The position numbers were made by a program, and so were the translations under genes. From Alistipes sp. (GTDB taxonomy: Bacteria > Bacteroidota > Bacteroidia > Bacteroidales > Rikenellaceae), in assembly GCA_017503575.1 (NCBI GenBank), contig JAFVSV010000040.1:21579-85578 (forward strand): 64,000 nt of DNA, written 5' to 3'. Under the pieces are notes generated by a model. That model made no database searches. It was given only the letters and a program-made list of their open reading frames with translations, and was not told where the DNA came from. Below, piece after piece: positions 44,783 through 52,961 of the stretch; positions within the stretch are counted from its first letter, which is position 1, and each line of letters opens with the position of its first letter.

Positions 44783-46132
44783 ATGAATCAAAGTAACATG
44801 GATTTACTTGTCGACAGAGTAATGTCGAGTAAATCATTTAACTCACCTATCGCTCCCGACAGCGAGGAGGCGATAGCTCGTGAAGCTCGTAAGCTCGAAT
44901 ACGACCTTGCCGAGGAGCGCGTAAAGCCCTACATCGTAGATATGACCAAGGAGCTACCAGCCATAGAGCCATTAATAAGTATTAATGGTAGCTGTGTATG
45001 CTCGCGTGGTAACATCTCGGCAATATGTGGCGAGGCGAAGAGCAAAAAGACATTTCTTGCATCTGCCCTTGTAGCCTCCGCCATGGCTGTGCCCTCGAGG
45101 CTTATCGACAACTTCAAGAATGTCGATAAAAACCCTTCGCTCAATGTCTTATGGGTAGACACCGAGCAGGGTGAGCACCATGTGCGTAGGGTCATCCAGC
45201 GCATGACGATGATGACAGGCGCAGGCGTTGTAGGGGCGATTGCCGAGCCACGCCTGACGACATTGGCGCTACGCGAGTTAGCACCCCACGAGCGCAAGGC
45301 GAGGATATACGATGCCATGCGCCTACTACCCTACGACATTGTCGTCATTGATGGCATTGCCGACCTCCAGCGTAACACCAACGACTTGGAGGAGAGCGAT
45401 GCTTTAGTGTCGGAGCTTATGGCGCTATCGACACTATCTAATACACATATAATCTGTGTGTTACACACCAATCCTGGCTCGGACAAGGCACGCGGTCACC
45501 TCGGCTCGTCGTTGCAGCGTAAGGCGGAGACCGTACTCTTCGTGCATCGTGCTGGCGACAGCTCTATTGTCGAGCCTCAGTTCTGCCGCAACGAACCCTT
45601 CGAGCGCTTTGCCTTTAGCATCAGCGAGGAGGGCATACCCCAGCTGTGTGCCCTGCCCATGGCTACCGACGTACGTAACGAGGTGGTTGCCATTGTCGAG
45701 GATATGTATGGCGGTACTATCGAGCGTAGTACGCTGGTTAATAAACTTATAGAGACGTTTAATTGTAGCGATAAGAGCGCCCAGATGCGCATCAAGCGCC
45801 TTGTGGATAGGGGCTTGCTTACCACTTCGGGGAACATGGTCTCCTCATGCTCTTTTGAGACGAGTAACGCGAGTAACGCGAGTAACGCAGTAACAGGGGT
45901 GTTACCATGCGTTACTGATGTTACTAATGTTACCGATGTTACTAATGTTACTGATGTTCCTGCTACCGATGTTACTGATGCTCCTGATGTGGGTGTCCCG
46001 AAAGAAGAGCGCGAGTTACCGCCGCGTTTTCAGCGTGCGATAGATATGTTCAAGGCGAATGGCATTGATGTAGAGAGTGTTAGCATCGCACCCCGTGCCC
46101 ACTATGAGGAGGATGACGACTACCCCTTTTAA
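44783..46132 (+). CDS. RepA/DnaB-like AAA ATPase with winged-helix and repeat-coded tail
   Basis: This 449-residue cytoplasmic protein is of the RecA-fold type used by plasmid and phage replicative helicases. Its Walker A is a variant, GEAKSKKT (83-90). Walker B is YDIVVIDG (184-191), and the following VLHTNPGSDKARGHLGSSLQRKAETVLFV resembles the arginine-finger/H4 region. A winged-helix-like segment follows (SDKSAQMRIKRLVDRGLLTTSG, about 333-354). Residues 360-400 are low complexity (SNASNASNA, then VTDVTN repeats), translated from GTTAC iterons. The acidic tail ends DDDYPF. No primase, integrase or transposase is beside it. A replication-type role is inferred from fold and iterons. Confidence 0.75.
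   Translation: MNQSNMDLLVDRVMSSKSFNSPIAPDSEEAIAREARKLEYDLAEERVKPYIVDMTKELPAIEPLISINGSCVCSRGNISAICGEAKSKKTFLASALVASAMAVPSRLIDNFKNVDKNPSLNVLWVDTEQGEHHVRRVIQRMTMMTGAGVVGAIAEPRLTTLALRELAPHERKARIYDAMRLLPYDIVVIDGIADLQRNTNDLEESDALVSELMALSTLSNTHIICVLHTNPGSDKARGHLGSSLQRKAETVLFVHRAGDSSIVEPQFCRNEPFERFAFSISEEGIPQLCALPMATDVRNEVVAIVEDMYGGTIERSTLVNKLIETFNCSDKSAQMRIKRLVDRGLLTTSGNMVSSCSFETSNASNASNAVTGVLPCVTDVTNVTDVTNVTDVPATDVTDAPDVGVPKEERELPPRFQRAIDMFKANGIDVESVSIAPRAHYEEDDDYPF
45861..45989 (-). repeat. Right iteron block inside the ATPase coding region
   Basis: Three GAGTAACGC-type units (from 45861) are followed by GTTAC(T/C)(A/G)AT 9-mers from about 45910. They mirror the left block in inverted order, with 20 identical bases at 45896-45915. 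The period of 9 keeps the reading frame and codes SNA and VTD/VTN tripeptides. Confidence 0.85.
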
Positions 46133-46160
46133 GCAAGCTCCCTCCCGCTCTCCCTCCCAA

Positions 46161-46267
46161 GGGCTTCGCCCGCCCGATTAAGGGAGCTTTGCTCCCGCCC
46201 GATAAAGCAGGCTCCGCCTGCGCCCGACCAAGGGCTTCGCCCGCCCGACCAAGGGAGCTTCGCTCCC
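46161..46267 (-). repeat. Right array of short palindromes (inverted)
   Basis: Palindromes at 46161-46171, 46182-46196, 46207-46221, 46232-46242 and 46253-46267 are joined by 10-bp linkers such as GCCCGATAAA, the reverse complement of the left-array linker. Two are the same GGGAGC and GCAGGC types as on the left; two are shorter GGGCTTCGCCC. The array could also terminate the ATPase transcript. Confidence 0.88.
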
Positions 46268-46315
46268 GCCCCTCCCAATCTAATCTCTAATTTCTCAAAA
46301 AACCTCCCCGTATCG

Positions 46316-46346
46316 TTGCATTTTTAGACTCTATTTTATAATTTTG
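46316..46346 (+). promoter_or_regulatory. Promoter of the murG-ftsZ cluster
   Basis: TTG (46316-46318), a 20-bp spacer and TAATTTTG (46339-46346) match the consensus. It would drive murG and the following division genes. Confidence 0.75.
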
Positions 46347-46459
46347 TAGGATGAAATTGCGTGTTTGTTCCCAAACTCCAATGAGCGTTGGGATAAACCG
46401 CTGTAAACCAATGTGATATCGTTTTGAGGTGGTGCAAACCGCCATATTATAGAGTGTAG

Positions 46460-47575
46460 ATGAAACGAATAATTCTATCGGGTGGAGGCACTGGCGGACA
46501 TATATATCCTGCCGTTGCTGTTGCCGAGGCGCTGAAGCGTAAGTGGGGCGACGATGTGGAGCTTCTCTTCGTGGGTGCCGAGGGCAAGATGGAGATGGAG
46601 AAGGTGCCAGCACTCGGCTACAATATCAAGGGTCTGCCTGTGGCAGGCTTGCAGCGTCGCTTTGCGCTCAGCAACTTTGCGCTACCATTCAAGGTGTTGT
46701 CGAGTGTTCGCCGCGCCAAGGGCATCATCCGCGACTTCGATGCCGACATTGTTGTTGGCTTTGGTGGCTACGCCTCGGCGCCTGTGCTATGGGCGGCGCA
46801 GCGTATAGGTGTGCCTACGCTCATCCAGGAGCAGAACTCCTACGCGGGACTTACCAACAAGCTCTTGGCGAAGCGTGCCAAGCGTATATGTGTGGCGTAC
46901 GACAATATGGAGCGCTTCTTCCCCAAGGAGCGTATCGTGATGACGGGTAACCCGTTGCGTGGCCGCTTCTCGGCCGAGGGTGTCGACCGTGGTGAGGCAC
47001 TATCGTACTACGGCTTTAGGGGCGACATGCCCGTGATATTGGTCGTGGGAGGCTCGTTAGGCACGCGCACGCTCAACGAGATGATGAAGGCGTGGATATT
47101 GACGCTCGAGGGTGAGGCGCCCGTGCAGGTGATATGGCAGACGGGCAAGTTCTACGAGAGGGAGATGCAACACTTCCTTGCGGAGCACCCCACAAAGAAT
47201 ATATGGCAGGGTGCTTTTATCGACCGCATGGACTACGCCTATGCAGCTGCCGATGTTGTGTTGTCGCGCAGTGGCGCATGCACCGTGTCGGAGCTATGCC
47301 TTGTGGCGAAGCCCACGATATTTGTCCCCTCGCCCAATGTCGCCGAGGACCATCAGACCAAGAATGCCATGGCTCTTGTGGATAGGGGTGCTGCCGAGAT
47401 TGTGCGTGATAGCGAGGCTGTGGAGCGCGGCATGCGTGACGCTGTGGCGTTGGCTACCGATGGGGAGCGCCTCGAGAGGTTGAGGCGTAATATCGGGAGA
47501 CTCGCTATCGACGACTCTGCGGAGCGTGTGGTGCGCGAGATAGAGAGATTGTTGCAGGATAATAACAGAGAGTAG
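46460..47575 (+). CDS. murG: UDP-GlcNAc:lipid I N-acetylglucosaminyltransferase
   Basis: This enzyme converts lipid I to lipid II on the inner face of the membrane in peptidoglycan synthesis. The 371-residue GT-B protein has the N-terminal loop SGGGTGGHIYPAVAVAEAL, the second glycine motif FGGYASAPVLWAA, QEQNSYAGLTNKLLAKRA, and the C-terminal VVGGSLGTRTLNE and SRSGACTVSELCL nucleotide-sugar motifs. Only one base separates its stop from murC's GTG start. It is the first gene of the division cluster. Confidence 0.96.
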   Translation: MKRIILSGGGTGGHIYPAVAVAEALKRKWGDDVELLFVGAEGKMEMEKVPALGYNIKGLPVAGLQRRFALSNFALPFKVLSSVRRAKGIIRDFDADIVVGFGGYASAPVLWAAQRIGVPTLIQEQNSYAGLTNKLLAKRAKRICVAYDNMERFFPKERIVMTGNPLRGRFSAEGVDRGEALSYYGFRGDMPVILVVGGSLGTRTLNEMMKAWILTLEGEAPVQVIWQTGKFYEREMQHFLAEHPTKNIWQGAFIDRMDYAYAAADVVLSRSGACTVSELCLVAKPTIFVPSPNVAEDHQTKNAMALVDRGAAEIVRDSEAVERGMRDAVALATDGERLERLRRNIGRLAIDDSAERVVREIERLLQDNNRE

Positions 47576-47576
47576 A

Positions 47577-48965
47577 GTGACACGAGAGTACGAAAATATA
47601 TACTTCCTCGGCATTGGAGGTATAGGCATGAGTGCCATTGCGCGATACTTCCTCCATGAGGGCTACCGCGTGGCGGGCTACGACCGCACAGCAACGCCCC
47701 TAACACGACAGCTCGAGGCGGAGGGTGCTGCGGTGCACTACGACGACGACCCACAGCTCATCCCCGAGGCTATGCGCTCGGCGGCGGATACCCTTGTGGT
47801 GCTCACCCCCGCAATACCTGCCGACCACCGCGAGTGGGCATGGCTCAGGGAGCAGGGCTTCACCATCGAGAAACGGTCGCAGATGCTCGGCCACCTCTCC
47901 GAGGGTAAGCTCGTCATGGCCGTTGCAGGCACACACGGTAAGACCACTACATCGACGCTTGCGGCGTGGCTCAACCATGCTGCTGCGGGCGAGGGTAGCG
48001 CCTTCCTTGGTGGCATATCGCGTAACTTCTCCTCGAATCTCGTCTTGGGCGAGGGACGACGCCTTGTCGTCGAGGCGGACGAGTATGACCGCTCGTTCCT
48101 GCGCCTCTATCCCGATGTGGCGGTGATTACGGCTACCGACGCCGACCACCTCGACATATATGGCACGGCGGAGGCTATGGTCGATGCCTTTGCAGAGTTT
48201 GCATCGCAGATAAAGCGCGGTGGTGCGCTCATCCTCAAGCAGGGCGTGACGCTTCGCTTCGATGTGGGCGAGCGTAGCCTCTATCGCTACTCGTGCGACG
48301 CGGGCGGCGACTTCGAGGCTACAAACATACGCCTTATGGAGGGTGGAGGCTACCTCTACGATATACTCCTGCCCGATGGCAAGATTGAGGATTGCGAGCT
48401 CGGCATCTTGGGTAGAGTGCATATCGAGAACTCGGTGGCTGCCGTAGCCATGTTGTGGTGTGCGGCACATATCGAGCATAAGAGTCTCGACTACGACGCT
48501 GTGCGCCAAGCACTTAAGATGTTTGGCGGTGTCAAGCGCCGCATGGAGGTGTACATAAACACCCCGAAGCAGGTATATATCGACGACTATGCCCACCACC
48601 CCGAGGAGCTGAGGGCGACCATCGAGTCGCTACGCGGCATCTTCCCTGGGCGTAGGCTCACGGCGGTGTTCCAGCCCCACCTATACACCCGCACGCGCGA
48701 CTTCGCCAAGGAGTTTGCCGAGGTGCTGTCGCTTGCCGACGAGGTTGTCATGGTGCCCATATACCCTGCTCGCGAGGAGCCTATCGAGGGCGTCTGCTCG
48801 GAGCTTATAGGTGGCATGCTGAGCGTAGGGTGGAGGCTTGCCGAGCGCGAGGCGTTGGCATCACTGTTGGCAACGATGGATACGGATGTGGTTGTCACCT
48901 TTGGTGCAGGTAACATAGATGTTGTGTGCGCCGATGTGGCGCGTGCGCTACAACAAAAGAGTTAA
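47577..48965 (+). CDS. murC: UDP-N-acetylmuramate--L-alanine ligase
   Basis: This cytoplasmic Mur ligase adds L-Ala to UDP-MurNAc. The 462-residue protein has GIGGIGMSAIARYF at the N-terminus, the ATP loop AGTHGKTTTSTLAAW, EADEYDRSFL and DYAHHPEELRATI. Translation starts at GTG, one base after the murG stop, which gives the conserved N-terminus; no ATG fits. The frame ends 4 bp before the chosen ftsQ start. Confidence 0.96.
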   Translation: MTREYENIYFLGIGGIGMSAIARYFLHEGYRVAGYDRTATPLTRQLEAEGAAVHYDDDPQLIPEAMRSAADTLVVLTPAIPADHREWAWLREQGFTIEKRSQMLGHLSEGKLVMAVAGTHGKTTTSTLAAWLNHAAAGEGSAFLGGISRNFSSNLVLGEGRRLVVEADEYDRSFLRLYPDVAVITATDADHLDIYGTAEAMVDAFAEFASQIKRGGALILKQGVTLRFDVGERSLYRYSCDAGGDFEATNIRLMEGGGYLYDILLPDGKIEDCELGILGRVHIENSVAAVAMLWCAAHIEHKSLDYDAVRQALKMFGGVKRRMEVYINTPKQVYIDDYAHHPEELRATIESLRGIFPGRRLTAVFQPHLYTRTRDFAKEFAEVLSLADEVVMVPIYPAREEPIEGVCSELIGGMLSVGWRLAEREALASLLATMDTDVVVTFGAGNIDVVCADVARALQQKS

Positions 48966-48969
48966 CGAT

Positions 48970-50067
48970 ATGCGGATGAGGGTGTCGGCAAAGGATATTT
49001 TGGGTTACGGCCTGATGTGGGCTATCGTCGTTGTCATCGTGCTCTGGGCAGATGGCAGTGCCGAGGAGCATCGTCAGCAGCAGCCCATAACATCGTTCGA
49101 CATCGTTGTCGATGATGCAGGCACCGAAGCCCTCATAGATGCCGCGTATATCGAGGAGTGGCTGGTGTTGCACGATATGCACCCCGTAGGTCGTATGATG
49201 GCAGATGTCGACCTCGCTCGTTTGGAGCAGGTCCTCGCCGAGCATAGTGCAGTGTTGGCGGCAAATGCCTATATGACATACGACGGAAGGCTCGTTGTCA
49301 CAGTGTCGCAACGCAGGGCTGTGGCGCGATTGCGTATCGATGGCTACGACATGTATGTCGCAGCAGATGGCTACCTCTTCCCCGCAACGGATGGCTATCG
49401 ACTGTCGCTACCCGTAATTACGGGAGAGTACACGCCGTTGTTCAAGGCCGATTATGTTGGCTATCATGCAAATAGCGCCGACGAGATGTTGAGCGATATA
49501 GATGATAGACTACTCGACATAGAGCGCCGCCGTGTGGAGCTTCTCGAGAAGCGCGAGGATATAGATGCCGCGCTGCGACGCGTCGAGAAGGAGGGCGTGG
49601 AGCGAGGAGTCTTCACGTCGGGCGACGAGTACCGCGGTCGTGTCGAGATGCTCAAGGAGCGTAAGGCGATGGCGCGAAGGGTGCATGCCGAGGCGGAGAG
49701 AGAGATAGATGTAGCCTTGCGAGCCCTCGAGGATGAGAGGCTTCAGGCGACGCTTGAGGTGGAGCACCTACGCACTACGATAGCCGACTTCGACTATCTC
49801 GTTGCGTTTGTCGACTATGTGTGCAACGACCCGTTCTGGCGTGCCGAGGTGGTGCAGATAGTCATCAGTGGTGGTGGCGACACCCCCTTGCAGATAGCCA
49901 TCGTGCCTCGCTCGGGTAACTTCATCGTCGACATGGGCCATGCCGAGGCGTTGGAGGGTAAGCTCGCAACGCTGAGCACCTTCTACGAGAGGACATTGAG
50001 CAATGTGGGTTGGGATACATACAAGCATATCAGCCTGCGCTATGACAACCAGGTGGTATGCAGGTAG
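48970..50067 (+). CDS. ftsQ: FtsQ/DivIB-like division protein with coiled-coil insertion
   Basis: This 365-residue single-pass membrane protein has an N-terminal helix (YGLMWAIVVVIVLW, about 13-26), a POTRA-like domain (about 40-115, ITSFDIVVDD, HDMHPVGRMMADVDLARLE) and the beta domain. Residues about 165-270 are an uninterrupted highly charged heptad-like stretch with ERRRVELLEKRED, KERKAMARRVHAEAEREID and LQATLEVEHLRTT. It is inserted between PVITGEYTPLFK and FVDYVCNDPFW, which are adjacent in ordinary Bacteroidales FtsQ of about 245 residues. The call rests on the flanking FtsQ motifs (YERTLSNVGWDTYKHI) and position between murC and ftsA. The ATG at 48970 avoids a long overlap with murC. 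Confidence 0.85.
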   Translation: MRMRVSAKDILGYGLMWAIVVVIVLWADGSAEEHRQQQPITSFDIVVDDAGTEALIDAAYIEEWLVLHDMHPVGRMMADVDLARLEQVLAEHSAVLAANAYMTYDGRLVVTVSQRRAVARLRIDGYDMYVAADGYLFPATDGYRLSLPVITGEYTPLFKADYVGYHANSADEMLSDIDDRLLDIERRRVELLEKREDIDAALRRVEKEGVERGVFTSGDEYRGRVEMLKERKAMARRVHAEAEREIDVALRALEDERLQATLEVEHLRTTIADFDYLVAFVDYVCNDPFWRAEVVQIVISGGGDTPLQIAIVPRSGNFIVDMGHAEALEGKLATLSTFYERTLSNVGWDTYKHISLRYDNQVVCR

Positions 50068-50113
50068 CTACCCGAATAGGAGATAAGAGAGATAATAATA
50101 AAGATATAGAGCA

Positions 50114-51565
50114 ATGAAAGGTAAACAGATTGTGGCCATTGACGTAGGTTCGTCAAATGTGGTTATTGCCGTTGGTTCGCTTTTGGAGGATGGCAATGTT
50201 GATATTTTGGGCATCGTCACCGAGCCAGTGAGCGGTGTTATGTCGGGTCGCGTCGAGAATAACGAGATGGTGGCACGCGCGATAGCTACTGCCAAGAGTA
50301 AGATTGAGAGGCAACTCAACATGCACATCACCGAGGCATATGTTGCCATGTCGGGCGACTATATCCGCTATGCGCAGGTAGAGGACCATGTCTATGTTCA
50401 GAATGAGGGCATCACGCGCCACGACTTGGAGGAGCTCGACCGCCGCATGCGCATGGTGCCAGCTCCCGATGACCGCGAGACGATTGTCTCCATCGAGCCA
50501 CTGCGCTATATGATTGACGACAAGGAGACGGAGGAGCCTATCGGAACATACGGCCATGTGCTCAAGGCTACATATAGCTTCGTGCTCTGCGAAAAGAAGA
50601 TGCGCGACCGCCTTGCCCACTGCATCAAGAGCCAGGGCATCACCGTCAAGGAGTTTGTGCCGCTCAACTCAATCTCGCACCTCGGCATTGCTACCACCGA
50701 CGAGGTTGCCGATGGCGCTATTGTCATCGACCTTGGCTCGGGCCTTACGGATGTCTCTGTTGTTCAGAGCGGTAAGGTGCGTTATGCGGCATCCATACCC
50801 ATGGGCGCCAACGCCATCAATGACGATATTCGCTCGTTGAGCATAACCAAGTATGTCGAGGACTTGAAGGTAGGCTACGGCTCTGCCATTGCGGACCGTT
50901 GCGAGGACGACCTCATCGTCTTCCCACAGAAGTACCATATCATGGTCAAGAGCATCCTGCGTCGTAACCTTGTCATCGCCATCGAGGCGCGTTTGATGGA
51001 GATTGCTGGCTGGGTGAAGAAGGAGATTAAGGAGGCCAAGTGTGGCTCTCGTTTCCGCCCTGCGGTATTGCTTACGGGTGGAGGCTCTAAGATGACCGAT
51101 ATAGAGCACCTCTTTGCTCGCGAGCTTGGCTACGATGATGTGCGTGTTGTCTACCCCGAGTATGGCATCACCTCGGAGTCGCAGATTAACCATATCACGA
51201 CTCCCGCCTATTCGAGCGTCGTTTCGTTGCTTATCTATGGTGCCAAGCGTGGTCTGTGTGCCGTGTCGATACTTCCTACGCCTGCAACACCCGCATCACC
51301 AGTAACCCCTGCGACACCGCCCAAGCGCGATGTGGTGAAGCCAACAATACCCCCTGTGCGTGAGGAGCCCAAGCCCGAGCCTGTGGAGCAGTCAAAGTCG
51401 GCGGGGAGCGTAGCGCCACAGCAGGTCGACGAGGCTAAGGATGAGCTCATCACGGATGCTGGTCCCGATGTGGAGCGCCTCTCGAAGTTCAAGAAGCTGT
51501 GGAAGGGCTGGATGAACAAGATGGCCAACTCAATGTCTGATGATGGAGATCACGACCTCGAGTAA
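50114..51565 (+). CDS. ftsA: Cell division protein FtsA
   Basis: This actin-like ATPase tethers FtsZ to the membrane. The 483-residue protein has the phosphate-1 motif AIDVGSSNVVIAVG, the 1C-domain region, the second phosphate motif VIDLGSGLTDVSVV and the adenosine loop LTGGGSKM. A Pro-rich linker (about 400-450) leads to a C-terminal amphipathic helix (LSKFKKLWKGWMNKMANSM) for membrane binding. ftsZ starts 32 bp later. Confidence 0.96.
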   Translation: MKGKQIVAIDVGSSNVVIAVGSLLEDGNVDILGIVTEPVSGVMSGRVENNEMVARAIATAKSKIERQLNMHITEAYVAMSGDYIRYAQVEDHVYVQNEGITRHDLEELDRRMRMVPAPDDRETIVSIEPLRYMIDDKETEEPIGTYGHVLKATYSFVLCEKKMRDRLAHCIKSQGITVKEFVPLNSISHLGIATTDEVADGAIVIDLGSGLTDVSVVQSGKVRYAASIPMGANAINDDIRSLSITKYVEDLKVGYGSAIADRCEDDLIVFPQKYHIMVKSILRRNLVIAIEARLMEIAGWVKKEIKEAKCGSRFRPAVLLTGGGSKMTDIEHLFARELGYDDVRVVYPEYGITSESQINHITTPAYSSVVSLLIYGAKRGLCAVSILPTPATPASPVTPATPPKRDVVKPTIPPVREEPKPEPVEQSKSAGSVAPQQVDEAKDELITDAGPDVERLSKFKKLWKGWMNKMANSMSDDGDHDLE

Positions 51566-51597
51566 CCCGAAGTAGAAAACGCATAAGATTGAAGATT

Positions 51598-52929
51598 ATG
51601 AGTAAGCAAAATAGCAATAAGATGGATGAGGTTCTCGATGCTTTGGTCGAAGGTAACCCTTCGGGACTCATGTTCGACTCGAAGTCGATAATAATGGTTG
51701 TCGGTGTTGGTGGTGCTGGTGGTAATGCCGTTAATCGAATGCAGACATTAGGCATCGAGGGTGTCAACTTTGTGGTGTGTAACACCGATAGACAGGCACT
51801 CGAAAACTGTAGTGTTAGCAACAAGGTGCAGATGGGCCCAGGTCTTGGCGCTGGTAACGACCCTAATGTTGGCCGTGAGCTCGCCCTCGAGAGTGAGGAG
51901 CAGTTGCGTAGCCTCCTCGAGACGTCGAATGCCAAGATGCTCTTTATCGCCGCAGGTATGGGTGGTGGTACTGGTACGGGTGCTTCGCCTGTCATTGCAC
52001 GCCTCGCACATGAGCTGGGAATACTCACTGTTGCGGTGGTTACCATGCCATTTATCATGGAGGGTAAGAAGCGCTACGACCAGGCGGTACAGGGCGTTGC
52101 AGAGCTTAATAAGTGGGTTGACTCACTGCTTATCATCGACAACGAGAAGCTTCGCCTGATGTATGGTAAGATGCCTATCACCGAGGCCTTTGGCAAGGCC
52201 GATGACATCCTCGGCATGGCAACCAAGGGTATTGCCGAGCTTATCACCGTGGAGAGAGCCTATGTGCGTGTCGACTTTGCCGATGTGATGAAGGTTATGC
52301 GTGGTAGTGGTCGCGCCCACATGTCAGTGGTTAAGGCTGCTGGTGAGAATAGAGCATATGCAGTTGCCGAGGCATCGCTATCATCGCCTCTGCTTGATGA
52401 TAACATGATCTTGGGTGCCGAGAACATTCTCTTGAGCTTCTCGGTATCAAACCTTGACAACCTCATGTTGGAGGAGGTTACCGAGGCTGCGGAGTATATA
52501 CAGAAGCGTGCAGGCATCATTGACGAAGATGGTAAACTCGACTTGGCAGATGTCATTTGGGGTGCAAGCCAGAAGACGTCGTTGGCAGATGACGAGCTCG
52601 AGTTGGTAGTTATTGCTACGGGCTTTGCCGATGGTAATGAGCTAAAGATTAAGAGCTCATATATTGAGGCAGCATCGGATAATCCATTTGATGATTCCGT
52701 CAAGGTGGAGGCAAAACCCCCTATTACCCCGCCTGTTCAAGAGAAGAAGGTGCTTACCCCTGCGCAAAACCGCTACCACATCATCGCAGCACAGAAGCAG
52801 GAGCCCTCGTACCTCCGCCTCAAGAAGTCGTTGGTGGGTGGTTATGAGCCACAGACAAAGACAACGTTTAAGCCTATACCCCGCGAGGAGGAGACATCGG
52901 AGCAGGTGACCGTAGGCTCGCTCTTTTAG
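51598..52929 (+). CDS. ftsZ: Cell division protein FtsZ
   Basis: This tubulin-like GTPase forms the Z ring. The 443-residue protein has GVGGAGGNAVNRM, the tubulin signature MGGGTGTGASPV and NTDRQAL. The C-terminal linker is followed by LRLKKSLV and a final acidic segment for FtsA binding. The ATG at 51598 was chosen over an in-frame TTG at 51589. It lies directly after ftsA and 32 bp before gldE. Confidence 0.97.
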   Translation: MSKQNSNKMDEVLDALVEGNPSGLMFDSKSIIMVVGVGGAGGNAVNRMQTLGIEGVNFVVCNTDRQALENCSVSNKVQMGPGLGAGNDPNVGRELALESEEQLRSLLETSNAKMLFIAAGMGGGTGTGASPVIARLAHELGILTVAVVTMPFIMEGKKRYDQAVQGVAELNKWVDSLLIIDNEKLRLMYGKMPITEAFGKADDILGMATKGIAELITVERAYVRVDFADVMKVMRGSGRAHMSVVKAAGENRAYAVAEASLSSPLLDDNMILGAENILLSFSVSNLDNLMLEEVTEAAEYIQKRAGIIDEDGKLDLADVIWGASQKTSLADDELELVVIATGFADGNELKIKSSYIEAASDNPFDDSVKVEAKPPITPPVQEKKVLTPAQNRYHIIAAQKQEPSYLRLKKSLVGGYEPQTKTTFKPIPREEETSEQVTVGSLF

Positions 52930-52961
52930 TGGGATGGTAGGCTAATTAAATTGATATATTG

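Larger units (their letters stand above)
46133..46459. other. Intergenic region between the ATPase gene and murG
   Basis: These 327 bp hold the right palindrome array immediately after the ATPase stop and then the murG promoter with a leader of about 105 nt. No gene is supported. Confidence 0.8.

Noticed and set aside
46287-46613. Minus-strand frame overlapping the murG start
   Set aside because: It crosses the murG promoter and coding start and shows no protein features.
47700-48599. 299-residue frame antisense to murC
   Set aside because: murC is certain on the plus strand; the antisense translation has no recognisable motif and arises from codon bias.
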